From Hevea brasiliensis (Eukaryota; Streptophyta; Magnoliopsida; Malpighiales; Euphorbiaceae), in assembly GCF_030052815.1 (NCBI RefSeq), contig NC_079510.1:49070725-49134724 (forward strand): 64,000 bases of DNA, written 5' to 3'. Numbering within the stretch: position 1 is the stretch's first letter; each line of letters starts with the position of its first letter. Positions 1-11,565 of this stretch are shown here, piece after piece. The position numbers and the translations under genes are program-made. Below the pieces are notes generated by a model that had not been told where the DNA came from, searched no databases, and worked only from the letters and a program-made list of their open reading frames with translations.

Positions 1-210
1 GAAATGGTGACAGGGATAGCTGGTGCCTATGTGAATGCTCACAAGGACCTCTTGGCCGAACTCGAGCGTTACCCGTAAGAGGACTTCTCTTGGATGGCCG
101 ACTGCTCCGGGGCGAGGGAGGATAGTGAAGAGGAAGGAGAGGATGAGCAAAATGTAGATCAGTGGGGTGATCCTCACCGAATAACTTGTACAAATTTTGC
201 GATGAAATGA
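1..210 (+). pseudogene. C-terminal fragment of a transposon-like ORF, interrupted by a stop
   Basis: Frame 1 reads from the window edge for 25 codons (EMVTGIAGAYVNAHKDLLAE...) to a TAA at 76-78. The same frame then continues as EDFSWMADCSG followed by an acidic tail (EEEGEDEQ) and ends at a TGA near 208. The sequence around the TAA reads naturally as a Tyr-Pro-Glu-Glu-Asp-Phe-Ser-Trp stretch, so the stop looks like a single Glu-to-stop change. The style (helical Leu/Glu-rich segment, YPxxDFSW motif, acidic end) resembles C-termini of gag-like or putative plant transposon proteins. That assignment is from memory of the family and is tentative. The 5' part lies outside the window. Confidence 0.4.
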
Positions 211-742
211 AATAGAATGCCTTTTTGTTTGATGAATGGTTGTGATCGGAAAATTTCTAAACACTTGATTGTCTGAGTATATTGAAACAACTGAAAACTA
301 TTATTATCCTAAGTGTGAGAGATCGGAAAATACAACATGCATGAGATTGCTAAACGGAACTTAATTGAAAATTTTGGCTTGAACATCTAAGATCGGGATC
401 TTCATTAAACCGGATTAGAACCTTGGCTTGGTTATTTCTAAACTTTTAAAAGAGAGGTCGATTATAAAGATTGGCAGCAAGGTTCTGGTGTTAATTCAAT
501 CTTGTCTGATAAGAGAGATCGGGAATACAGTTAACTGGTCAGGATATTCGACAATTGGCTTGAGAGATCGGTGAATGATTTGAGAGACCGGTAAGGCTTT
601 AATGGATACGAGAGCTTAGCATTGACTCAACTCTCTGTGAAGAGAGATCGGAACTGTGATTAGATGGCAAGAAGAGACTTAGTGCTAGGGATCGGTTTCG
701 AAGTTTATTGATTCTGGGGATCGGCCAAAATATGGTGTCGAC
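211..742. other. Non-coding transposon-like tail rich in GATCGG
   Basis: No open frame is supported here. The hexamer GATCGG occurs about eight times, mostly as GAGATCGG or GGGATCGG, with variants such as GAGACCGG, at roughly 40-80 bp spacing. This is far above chance. The stretch probably is the 3' non-coding part or LTR of the element whose coding end lies at 1-210. The following tandem array carries the same GGGGATCGG motif once per unit. Confidence 0.45.
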
Positions 743-3700
743 AATATATATAAGAAATGAAATCTACTATATAATGTAATAGAAATAAATAAATGGTGGG
801 GATCGGAAGATTTTCATCCCGAACTAAATTCTGAACAAATACAAAAAAAAAAAAGAAAGAAAATGAAAGTTTTTTTTTTTTTTAGAAGAAAATGTAGGGT
901 TATTATGCCAAGGGTTACGCATGCAAATTGGATAATATGAATTCATGAATAGGACAGTAACGGATTGAATATTTTTAAATATTTAATTGGATTGAATTTT
1001 ATTTAAATAAGTTTGAGTAATATATAATTTAAATTTAAAAAATAATATCTATTTATTAATTTATATAATTAAATTAATGTTCATTAATTTTTTATATAAT
1101 TTAAATATTTTAGAAAATAAGTTTGAATTTTTTATTAGTAAAAAATATTTTATATGAATTATATATATATATATATATATATATAAGAAGTGAAATCTAC
1201 TATATAATGAAATAGAAATAAATAAATGGTGGGGATAGAAAGATTTTCATCCGAGCTAAATTCTGAACAAATAGAAAAAAAAAAAGAAAGAAAATGAAAG
1301 GTTTTTTTTTCTTAGAAAAAAATGAAAGGTTATTATGCCAAGGGTTGCGCATGCAAATTGGATAATAAGAATTCATAAATAGGACAGTAACGGATTGAAT
1401 ATTTTTAAATATTTAATTGGATTGACTTTTATTTAAATAAGTTTGAATAATATATAATTTAAATTTAAAAAATAATATCTATTTATTAATTTATATAATT
1501 AAATATAATGTTTATTAATTTTTTATATAATTTAAATTTTTTAGAAAATAATTTTGAATTTTTTATTAGTAAAAAATATTTTATATGAATTATATATATG
1601 AATATATATATATATATATATATATAAAAGAAATGAAATCTACTATATAATGAAATAGAAATAAATAAATGGTGGGGATCGGAAGATTTTCATCGAGCTA
1701 AATTCTGAACAAATAGAAAAAAAAAAAAAGAAAGAAAATGAAAGGTTTTTTTTTCTTAGAAAAAAATGAAAGGTTATCATGCCAAGGGTTGCGTATGCAA
1801 ATTGAATAATATGAATTCATGAATAGGACAATAACGGATTGAATATTTTTAAATATTTAATTGGATTGAATTTTATTTAAATAAGTTTGAATAATATATA
1901 ATTTAAATTTAAAAAATAATATCTATTTATTAATTTATATAATTAAATATAATGTTTATTAATTTTTTATATAATTTAAATTTTTTAGAAAATAAGTTTG
2001 AATTTTTTATTAGTAAAAAATATTTTATATGAATTATATATATATATATATATAAAAGAAATGAAATCTACTATATAATGAAATAGAAATAAATAAATGG
2101 TGGGGATCGGAAGATTTTCATCCGAGCTAAATTCTGAACAAATAGAAAAAAAAAAAAAGGAAAATGAAAGGTTTTTTTTTTCTTAGAAAAAAATGAAAGG
2201 TTATTATGTCAAGGGTTGCGTATGCAAATTGGATAATATGAATTCATGAATAGGACAGTAACGGATTGAATATTTTTAAATATTTAATTGGGTTGAATTT
2301 TATTTAAATAAGTTTGAATAATATATAATTTAAATTTAAAAAATAATATCTATTTATTAATTTATATAATTAAATATAATGTTTATTAATTTTTTATATA
2401 ATTTAAATATTTTAGAAAATAAGTTTGAATTTTTTATTAGTAAAAAATATTTTATATGAATTATATATATATATATAAAAGAAATGAAATCTACTATATA
2501 ATGAAATAGAAATAAATAAATGGTGGGGATCGGAAGATTTTCATCCGAGCTAAATTCTGAACAAATAGAAAAAAAAAAAAAAGAAAATGAAAGGTTTTTT
2601 TTTCTTAGAAAAAAATGAAAGGTTATTATGCCAAGGGTTGCGTATGCAAATTGGATAATATGAATTCATGAATAGGACAGTAACGGATTGAATATTTTTA
2701 AATATTTAATTGGATTGAATTTTATTTAAATAAGTTTGAATAATATATAATTTAAATTTAAAAAATAATATCTATTTATTAATTTATATAATTAAATATA
2801 ATGTTTATTAATTTTTTATATAATTTAAATTTTTTAGAAAATAAGTTTGAATTTTTTATTAGTAAAAAATATTTTATATGAATTATATATATATATATAT
2901 ATATAAAAGAAATGAAATCTACTATATAATGAAATAGAAATAATTAAATGGTGGGGATCGGAAGATTTTCATCCGAGCTAAATTCTGAACAAATAGAAAA
3001 AAAAAGAAAGAAAATGAAAGGTTTTTTTTTCTTAAAAAAAAATGAAAGGTTATTATGCCAAGGGTTGCGTATGCAAATTGGATAATATGAATTCATGAAT
3101 AGTACAGTAACGGATTGAATATTTTTAAATATTTAATTGGATTGAATTTTATTTAAATAAGTTTGAATAATATATAATTTAAATTTAAAAAATAATATCT
3201 ATTTATTAATTTATATAATTAAATATAATGTTTATTAATTTTTTATATAATTTAAATTTTTTAGAAAATAAGTTTGAATTTTTTATTAGTAAAAAATATT
3301 TTATATGAATTATATATATATATATATAAAAGAAATGAAATCTACTATATAATGAAATAGAAATAAATAAATGGCGGGGATCGGTAGATTTTCATCCGAG
3401 CTAAATTCTGAACAAATAGAAAAAAAAAAAAGAAAGAAAATGAAAGGTTTTTTTTTCTTAGAAAAAAATGAAAGGTTATTATGCCAAGGGTTGCGTATGC
3501 AAATTGGATAATATGAATTCATGAATAGGACAGTAACGGATTGAATATTTTTAAATATTTAATTGGATTGAATTTTATTTAAATAAGTTTGAATAATATA
3601 TAAGTTAAATTTAAAAAATAATATCTATTTATTAATTTATATAACTAAATATAATATTTATTAATTTTTTATATAATTTAAATATTTTAGAAAATAAGTT

Positions 3701-4174
3701 TGAATTTTTTATTAGTAAAAAATATTTTATATGAATTATATATATATATATATAAGAAATGAAATCTACTATATAATGAAATAGAAATAAATAAATGGTG
3801 GGGATCGGAAGATTTTCATTCGAGCTAAATTTTGAATAAATAGAAAAAAAAGAAAGAAAGAAAATGAAAGTTTTTTTTTCCGAAAAAAATGTAGGGTTAT
3901 TATGCCAAGGGCTGCGCATGCAAATTGGATAATATGAATTCATGAATAGAACAGTAACGGATTGAATATTTTTAAATATTTAATTGGATTGAATTTTATT
4001 TAAATGGATTGAATTTTATTTAAATAAGTTTGAGTAATATATAATTTAAATTTAAAAAATAATATCTATTTATTAATTTATATAATTAAATATAATGTTT
4101 ATTAATTTTTTATATAATTTAAATATTTTAGAAAATAAGTTTGAATTTTTTATTAGTAAAAAATATTTTATATG

Positions 4175-4235
<61 letters not shown>

Positions 4236-5447
4236 AAATGAAATCTACTATATAATGAAATAGAAATAAATAAATGGTGGGGATCGGAAGATTTTCATCC
4301 GAGCTAAATTCTGAATAAATAGAAAAAAAAGAAAGAAAGAAAATGAAATTTTTTTTTTCCGAAAAAAATGTAGGGTTATTATGCCAAGGGCTGCGCATGC
4401 AAATTGGATAATATGAATTCATGAATAGAACAGTAACGGATTGAATATTTTTAAATATTTAATTGGATTGAATTTTATTTAAATAAGTTTGAGTAATATA
4501 TAATTTAAATTTAAAAAATAATATCTATTTATTAATTTATATAATTAAATATAATGTTCATTAATTTTTTATATAATTTAAATATTTTAGAAAATAAGTT
4601 TGAATTTTTTATTAGTAAAAAATATTTTATATGAATTATATATATATATATATATATATATAAGAAATGAAATCTACTATATAATGAAATAGAAATAAAT
4701 AAATGGTGGGGATAGAAAGATTTTCATCCGAGCTAAATTCTGAACAAATAGAAAAAAAAAAAAGAAAGAAAATGAAAGGTTTTTTTTTCTTAGAAAAAAA
4801 TGAAAGGTTATTATCCCAAGGGTTGCGTATGCAAATTGGATAATATGAATTCATGAATAGGACGGATTGAATATTTTTAAATATTTAATTGGATTGAATT
4901 TTATTTAAATAAGTTTGAATAATATATAAGTTAAATTTAAAAAATAATATCTATTTATTAATTTATATAACTAAATATAATATTTATTAATTTTTTATAT
5001 AATTTAAATATTTTAGAAAATAAGTTTGAATTTTTTATTAGTAAAAAATATTTTATATGAATTATATATATATATATATATATATAAGAATTGAAATCTG
5101 CTATATAATGTAATAGAAATAAATAAATAATAGGGATCAGAAGATTTTCATCCCGAACTAAATTCTGAACAAATACAAAAAAAAAATGAGAGGGTTTTTT
5201 TTTTTTTTTTTCAGAGGAAAATGAAAAGTTATTATGTCAAGAGTTGCGCATGCAAATCGGAGAATATGAATTCATGAATAGGACAGCAACGAGATTGAAT
5301 TTTATTTAAATAAGTTTGAATAATATATAATTTAAATTTAAAAAATAATATCTATTTATTAATTTATATAATTAAGTATAATGTTTATTAATTTTTTATA
5401 TAATTTAAATATTTTAGAAAATAAGTTTGAATTTTTTATTAGTAAAA

Positions 5448-5493
<46 letters not shown>
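743..5493. repeat. Tandem array of about eleven ~427-bp units
   Basis: The anchor CGGATTGAATATTTTTAAAT recurs at 961, 1391, 1835, 2262, 2684, 3111, 3537, 3958, 4437 and 4863, and a degenerate eleventh unit lies near 5290. Spacings are 421-444 bp with one of 479 bp. Length variation is mainly in a (TA)n tract in each unit, plus a 20-bp internal duplication near 3985-4025. Each unit contains GGGGATCGG (or a variant), an A-run and T-run pair, and one GAATTC site. The minus-strand open frames inside the units repeat with the monomer and are not genes. First and last units share variants not seen in the middle. Confidence 0.95.
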
Positions 5494-5497
<4 letters not shown>

Positions 5498-6144
5498 TGG
5501 GTTGGAAAAAGGCTGTACTAAATGCCATTATTGGCTTTGGCCCACCTCCCACAATCCCCGCATAATTGCCCGCCCTTAACATTTCCATCATTGCATGTCG
5601 TTTGCATATAACACACCTTGGATCCCAAATTTGCCCTCTCTCAGTAAATTGTTAAAGAGAAACTTTTGTTTAGAAGGTTTTTAGCAATTTCACCCTTTTT
5701 TTCCCATTTTCACTCCATGGTTAATTAGTAACATTTTGAGGAATTTGCTATTGACATAATCTCGGATTCTTTGGATGTAAACTGAGGTGATCTCCTCGTT
5801 ATGTATGCCTTGATTTCCTTTAATCCAGTTTGATTTGCTTAAAAGATAAGAAATATAAAGGGATTAGGCTATAAAACAAAGTGATTTGATTTGATAATGA
5901 GGATATCTTTGAGAGTAGACATTTAATTGTTAGAATCAAATGGGAATGTTTTTCTCCATGAGATGGGAGAATAATTTTACTAAAACGAAGCAAACATGGT
6001 TAGCAAGAAACATGAGGGTAAAATAATAAGGAAAAAAAAAATTAAAGTTATCTCATGCAGCAGGGAGCACAATCATCGCTATTTCGGGCCTTCATATTCA
6101 ACTGATAAGTTGAAAAAGTTGGAGAGATGGGGGGACCTTTCTAC
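5494..6144. other. Upstream region of the E6-like gene
   Basis: Mixed-composition DNA between the TA-rich end of the array and the TATA box. It contains no supported gene. A 66-codon frame at 5996-6196 runs across the TATA box and is treated as chance. Confidence 0.5.
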
Positions 6145-6155
6145 TATATATAAAG
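6145..6155 (+). promoter_or_regulatory. TATA box of the E6-like gene
   Basis: TATATATAAAG lies 64 bp upstream of the ATG at 6219. That is a normal plant distance, with room for a short CT-rich 5' leader (GAGCTCTCTCTCTTATTGCC). Confidence 0.7.
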
Positions 6156-6218
6156 ATTGCACCCATTACAAATGCTCACTGGTATTTTTCATCTGAGCTC
6201 TCTCTCTTATTGCCACTC

Positions 6219-6983
6219 ATGGCTTCCGCTCCAAAACTCATTTCCTTTTTCTTCCTCTTAGCCTTTTTCTTTATGCAAACTTATGCTAGAGAGAGTCAGT
6301 TCTTTAGCAAGGTCCCTGTCACCAACCCCACCCCTACCACCACCATCAACAGCAAAGAGGTTGCAACGATCCCCAATAAAGAAGAGAACTTGAACAAGCA
6401 AGAAGAAGAACCAACCTTCATGCGAGAGACCCAAAAAAATGGTTATGGCTTGTATGGTCAAGAATCCACCCAAACCCAGTTTCCCACTACCACCAAACTA
6501 GGTAATGCACCCTACACCACCAGCACTTACAGCCCCTACAGAACCCAGATCCAAAACCAAGAAACCTCCACCAGCTACCCCAACACCAACACCAATTACT
6601 ACGATAAAAATCGATACAGCAACAATGCATTCGAGGAGGAGCAACAAAATTTGGGTGAAACAAGCCTCCATGAAAGAAGCTATACCCCCAAAACCAACCA
6701 GAACAACAACTACTACTACAATGGTGCAAATGGGTACAAAAACGAAGGGAAGCAAGGCATGAGTGACACCAGGTACTTGCAAAATGGAAGGTACTTCTTT
6801 GACCCCAAGGGTGGGAACAGCTATTACAACCCAAATCAGTACCAGACTTCAAGAAACAATTACGATTCTAGGGGTTCTTACTACAATAATTATGAGAATA
6901 CCAACGAGTACAGCAACTCCGCGGAAAGCTACCAGAACCAGGAGAACTTCCAAGAGGTCCAAGATGAGCACTACGTGCCTTGA
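6219..6983 (+). CDS. E6: Protein E6-like, secreted Asn/Tyr-rich protein
   Basis: Single-exon gene for 254 residues. The ATG at 6219 (MASAPKL) is chosen; an open frame reaches further up only through a TTG. Residues 1-22 form a hydrophobic signal peptide (FFFLLAFFFMQTYA) with likely cleavage before RES, so the product enters the secretory pathway and probably the cell wall. The rest is low-complexity, rich in Asn, Tyr, Gln, Ser and Thr. It contains the E6-family landmarks NGYGLYG (about residues 72-78) and GMSDTRYLQNGRYFFDP (about residues 181-197). E6 was first described as an abundant cotton-fibre protein; homologues occur across dicots and their biochemical role is unknown. The gene has a good TATA box and a poly(A) signal at 7199. 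Family assignment is strong, function is not. Confidence 0.9.
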   Translation: MASAPKLISFFFLLAFFFMQTYARESQFFSKVPVTNPTPTTTINSKEVATIPNKEENLNKQEEEPTFMRETQKNGYGLYGQESTQTQFPTTTKLGNAPYTTSTYSPYRTQIQNQETSTSYPNTNTNYYDKNRYSNNAFEEEQQNLGETSLHERSYTPKTNQNNNYYYNGANGYKNEGKQGMSDTRYLQNGRYFFDPKGGNSYYNPNQYQTSRNNYDSRGSYYNNYENTNEYSNSAESYQNQENFQEVQDEHYVP

Positions 6984-7198
6984 GTTAAATCTTGTTTGGT
7001 CTTGTGATCAAGAGTTTTACTCGAGAAAAATTATGAGCTCGGTTCAACTATAACTAATGGGTTGGTGTTATTAGATGTTAATTTAAATATATGTTCTTAT
7101 GGAAGGAGAAATATATATTGATTTATGTGGTTATTATCTTGTTCTCGTTGAACGTTTCCATAGGCTTAATGCTTTCAAAAATTATGAATAATTAATTC

Positions 7199-7204
7199 AA
7201 TAAA
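7199..7204 (+). terminator. Putative poly(A) signal of the E6-like gene
   Basis: AATAAA 216 bp after the stop codon, preceded and followed by T/TG-rich sequence (TATATTATGTTGG) as expected for plant 3' ends. Confidence 0.5.
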
Positions 7205-8169
7205 TGTATATTATGTTGGCTTTGTGTTGCTCTCTTTCAAGTTAGTGGATGCATCGTAAGGGAACTCTGCTCATACAAACAAAAAAATAAGTAATTGTTG
7301 GAAAGGAAAATTCTTTGATTTGCTGAATAAGAGAAGAAGATAATGATTAATTCATGAGGTAGAAAGAGAAATGATAGAATGAAAAATTAAGCAATTTATG
7401 GTTTAGAAATTAAGCAATTCCTGATGGAATCTCTACTTATGAAAAAAAAAGAGATAAATTTATCCTTTCTTTTCATCTTACTAAATTTTTAAGTGTTTGT
7501 TTCATCTTAAGATTCAAAAATAAATATATTAAAATAAAATTTTAAAAACAATTCAATTTTTTTTTTAAATTTTAAATGGCCTTTTTCTCTTCCCGAACTT
7601 AACTCTAAATTATTCTAAAATAAAGAATAACTCTTATCCCTTCTTTCCTTTACTATCCCTTCTAACCAAGTGAAAGTAAATGAAAAGAAAAATATACTGG
7701 TTTGTCCCATAAATATTAATCTAATTTCTTTTTTCTTATTTATTTCAAATAATAATTTATTTATTTGTTAGTAATACACTCTTATTTAATATGTTTTAAA
7801 AATATAAAATCTATTAATTCTAAAAATATTTTTTTGTAATATCTGTCATTTAATTTTTAATTAAATAATATGAGTGGATGATATATTAAAAAAGACTAAA
7901 TAAAATTTATTATTTTAACCATAACCATATATCGTTAATTTATGTGAAAATAGAAGTATATTTTTGTGGGACTAGGTAAACTCTTAACTTTTTGTTATTG
8001 TCTGTTTAGAATTTGAATAATGATTAATAAATTAAAAAATAAATTGATTGATCCATTAGGCTAATCCTTGAAGAGAAGGCATGTGCCGTGGGAGCCTTCT
8101 TCCCTCGTTAATTTGCGCCTTAATTGGCTCCAATTACTTCATCTGGGAAACCCCACAAAGTGATCAAGG
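7205..8169. other. AT-rich intergenic DNA
   Basis: AT-rich sequence with short A and T runs. No coding region, RNA gene or clear repeat boundary was recognised. Confidence 0.5.
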
Positions 8170-8985
8170 GGGTGTTTAGTTTACCTGTTGGGTTCAGCTG
8201 ATAGCTGATAGCTGATAGACACCAAAACAGGTAAATTGTGGTGTTTGACAAGCTTAAAAAAATAGAGCTGATAGCTGATGGGCAACTGATATGATATCCA
8301 TCAGCTGCAGTTTGTATCAGCTCTATTTTTAGAGTTGTTTCTCATCAGCTGATAGCTGATCTGGTTTTATTTTTTATTTTGACCATATTATCCTTTTTTA
8401 TTTAACTTAAAAATTAATATTATTAATATTTTTATTTTTTTATTTATAATTTTAATATTTTAATTAACGTATTTTAAATTTGTTAAAATATTTTTTTTAA
8501 TAACATAAAATATAAAATATTTATTTATATTCAAAAACTTAAAATTAATTATAAATTTTTCTATTAACAATAATAATTATTTTATTATTTTATCTATATT
8601 TTTAAAATTATTTAATTATCTTAAAAAAATAATTATTTTCTTATTTCAATAATAAAATAAATGATATAATATAAATGATTAATAATTATATATTTATTTA
8701 AATAATATAATATATTAATTTAATAATTATATATTTAATTTAATAATAAAATAAATAATATAATGTAATAAATTTATAATTTTATATTTATTTAAATAAT
8801 AAAATAAATTATATGATATTTACCCTTATTAGTCATTTCACATATTAACAGCAACAACTAAATATAATTTTACCAAACATTTAATATAAAATGTTTATCA
8901 TCGCCTATCGATTATCGCTATCGCTAATCAGAATACTATCACTAACAAATATCGATTGTATTCAACAGTTAATCCAAACAGGCCC
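8170..8985. mobile_element. MITE-like element with imperfect terminal inverted repeats
   Basis: The left end GGGTGTTTAGTTTACCTGTTG resembles the reverse complement of the right end (GGGCCTGTTTGGATTAACTG). Aligned with a two-base gap, the TGTTT.G.TTA.CTGTTG core is shared. Inside the left end are repeated AGCTGAT units and a perfect 16-bp inverted repeat (8258-8273 with 8315-8330) extended by GCTGATGG/CCATCAGC arms. The remaining ~600 bp is very AT-rich and non-coding. GGGCCTGTTTGG-type ends are common in hAT-like MITEs of plants. No clean target duplication was found, so the exact ends and superfamily are uncertain. Confidence 0.6.
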
Positions 8986-10235
8986 GTCTATGTCTATCCC
9001 ATTCCTAGTAGTTGGAGTCCATGAACCCTACTTTGCATACCAAAATATGTTCTACTAGTACTTAAAATTAACCCTTTAACCTTAAATGAGACAGTGACCA
9101 TTTGTCTACTGGCTCGTACAAGGAGCTTCCGATCGAGCAAGGGATATGATATATTTGTATGGTTAATTACCTCTTCCTTCAGCTTATCTATATATAGTCC
9201 TCATACGTTCAATTCGCAACCCAACAAAAAGTGAAGGTTCCACTACATTATAAAAACAAAATTATGCCGACCCAAAAGCACCTTCGTAGTAGATATATAT
9301 GTAAGAATTAATAGTGATCTTATCCTTCAACTCGGTGATCAAAAGTGGCGAGCAGTGAGTAGCACCACCCAAGGCACTCGCAAAACTTGTGCCTAAGATT
9401 GCGCGATAGACTTAATTTCTGCTTCTGGGTTGTGCTAGCTCTGCTCTGTTAGACACTTGACTTGGCTCTTGGCTAATGCATGTGCCTTGTCTCTGCCCTA
9501 AACCACTTGCAACACACTTTCTTTTGAGTCTTCTTACTATTTCTGTCAATTATTCCTATTTTCACATTGAAAGTGGACGTGAGATGGTGAACCATTGGTA
9601 GCAACATAGGCAAATGGTCGTCACTCTACACGTTCTTATGGAAATTGAGTTCCTCCGTGATTGGTGGGCTTATTCTCTTATGCTTTGGAGTCTTTTCTCT
9701 TTTTGACCTGCAGAACTTGTACACCAAAGACTGTTACTTTTTCGGCGTTAGGTTCCTTAGTGACTTCCCTTCACATGTAAAAATAATTTCTAATTTAAAA
9801 TGTATCATGTAATTTTTTTAAAAAGAATTTCATTTAGTAAAAAAATTAAAATTTCATTTAAAGTATAACTATTAATTAAGAAATTAAATTTTATTTAAAA
9901 AAAGATCCAATGATAATTTGAAAAGAAGAAAATAATGATTAATTATGAAATTACAAAGTGTAACTAAATGTAGCCCCAGCTTATCAAGGATATATATTAA
10001 TTCATCAATCAATTAGGAATGTGTAATTGTAGAAGCACTCAAGGATGTTGGGCATAGAAGGGTGAAAATAAGGTTGGTGTATGATAGTGACTAATGATCA
10101 CACCCACCAACACCCCCATCAATTTTATCCCTTTATCATAATGCCTATTTTCTGTACTTGATTGATCACTACTTTTTTACTATTAAATAAGTTTTTTTTT
10201 ATTATTATTATTCAATAAAATCTTAGTTTACCAAA

Positions 10236-10237
<2 letters not shown>
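8986..10237. other. Intergenic DNA, nothing recognised
   Basis: Mixed region. 9330-9760 is of more balanced composition but has no sustained open frame or recognisable protein similarity. 9775-9975 is AT-rich and could be a decayed small transposon. Confidence 0.4.

Positions 10238-10303
<66 letters not shown>
10238..10303. repeat. (TA)n microsatellite
   Basis: About 33 uninterrupted TA dinucleotides. Confidence 0.95.
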
Positions 10304-10309
<6 letters not shown>

Positions 10310-11560
10310 AGCCTCAAAATGACTTCACAAAAATATGTCACCTAATTGAATAAAAGACTTAAAAAATTACAGCGTGGCACATAACCTTTTTCCTTTATTT
10401 TTATATTTTTATATAAAAAAAATTAACTTATTATATTAATTATCAATTTTTTATTTCAATATTTGTAAATTTTAATTACTAAAATAATATGTTATAAAGA
10501 AATAGTTATCTTAAATTTCTTTTACTACAATTTTTTAAAAAAAATTTTAAATTTGCAGTTTTGATAAAATTCTACTCATTATATTATATATCATTAAAAA
10601 ATAATATTTTTTAATTAAGTTTTTTATTAGATTAAAAAAGGATGATTTCTATAAAATTATATCATTAATTATATATTTAAATAATTATTCACTATAAAAT
10701 TATTTATAAAACTTAAATATTTATTTTAAAAATATTTCTAAGAATAATGATATTTTAAAAATTGTCATGTGACATATGTGGTTTTCTTCTTTATTTATTT
10801 TTTTATTGGTATATGTTAACTAATTAAAAAAATAATTTATTAATTAACTTATTTAAAAATTTAAAATTAAATATTATATTTTTTTATAATTTTTATTAAA
10901 TACAAAATTATATTATTTGTTATTAAAAATTTTAAATATTAATATTTGATATAAAATTATGATTAATTAAAAATATATCATTAATAAAATTTTACAAAAT
11001 GAATATAAAAATATAAAAGATAAAAAATTATACATTAAATTATATTACTAAAATAATAAAAATAAATAATTCATATAATGCGAGTAAAACGACTAGTTTA
11101 ATATTTAATTGCCAGCCATTTTCTTGTCATTGTTATCATAACATCACAAGAGTTCTCTAGTTCTTTGTTTGATTCTAAGGTAGTCGAATTGATGTAATTT
11201 AACATTAATATTAGATTAAAATCAATTAAATTTATATTGATTGAAATTATATTTAAATTAAATAGAAATCAATCAATTTAATTACTTAGGATTAATACCC
11301 ATTTTTTAAAAATAATTTTTAAATTTGATAAAATCAAACTGAATCATAATTAAATTAACACAATTAAGTAATCCTTTAATTCATTTCCAATCCTCCTAAC
11401 TTTGAAATCGAAATTATAGATTTTGATCCACAACTAGCAGGCGACTTGTTGGTCAATTCGCCTCCATTTTTAGAATAATAACAAGCATGAAGTACAGGAA
11501 GTAAAACAAATTCAATCACTAATAATTAAAAAATTCAAATATTTAAAACTGAAATACACA
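10304..11560. other. AT-rich intergenic DNA
   Basis: Very AT-rich, without coding potential. It forms the left flank of the large retrotransposon. Confidence 0.5.
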
Positions 11561-11565
11561 GGAAT
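11561..11565. repeat. Left target-site duplication (GGAAT) of the chromovirus
   Basis: GGAAT immediately precedes the LTR terminus TGTCACGACC. The identical pentamer follows the other LTR terminus at 25798-25802. Confidence 0.9.

Noticed and set aside
3310..4854. Four similar minus-strand ORFs of 70-103 codons (MNSYYPIC...)
   Set aside because: They recur once per tandem-repeat unit, are low-complexity (Phe/Ile/Tyr from A/T runs and TA tracts) and vary with microsatellite length.
743..5493. CRISPR array
   Set aside because: Repeats are contiguous ~427-bp units without spacers, in a plant genome.
6210..6218. Extended starts at 6210 (E6-like), 49161 (PPR) and 58367 (NSL1-like)
   Set aside because: These use TTG or GTG codons. 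Plant nuclear genes start at ATG, so 6219, 49191 and 58328 were chosen.
6258..7053. Five other ORFs on both strands over the E6-like gene
   Set aside because: Shadows of the E6 coding sequence; only the frame with signal peptide and E6 motifs makes sense.
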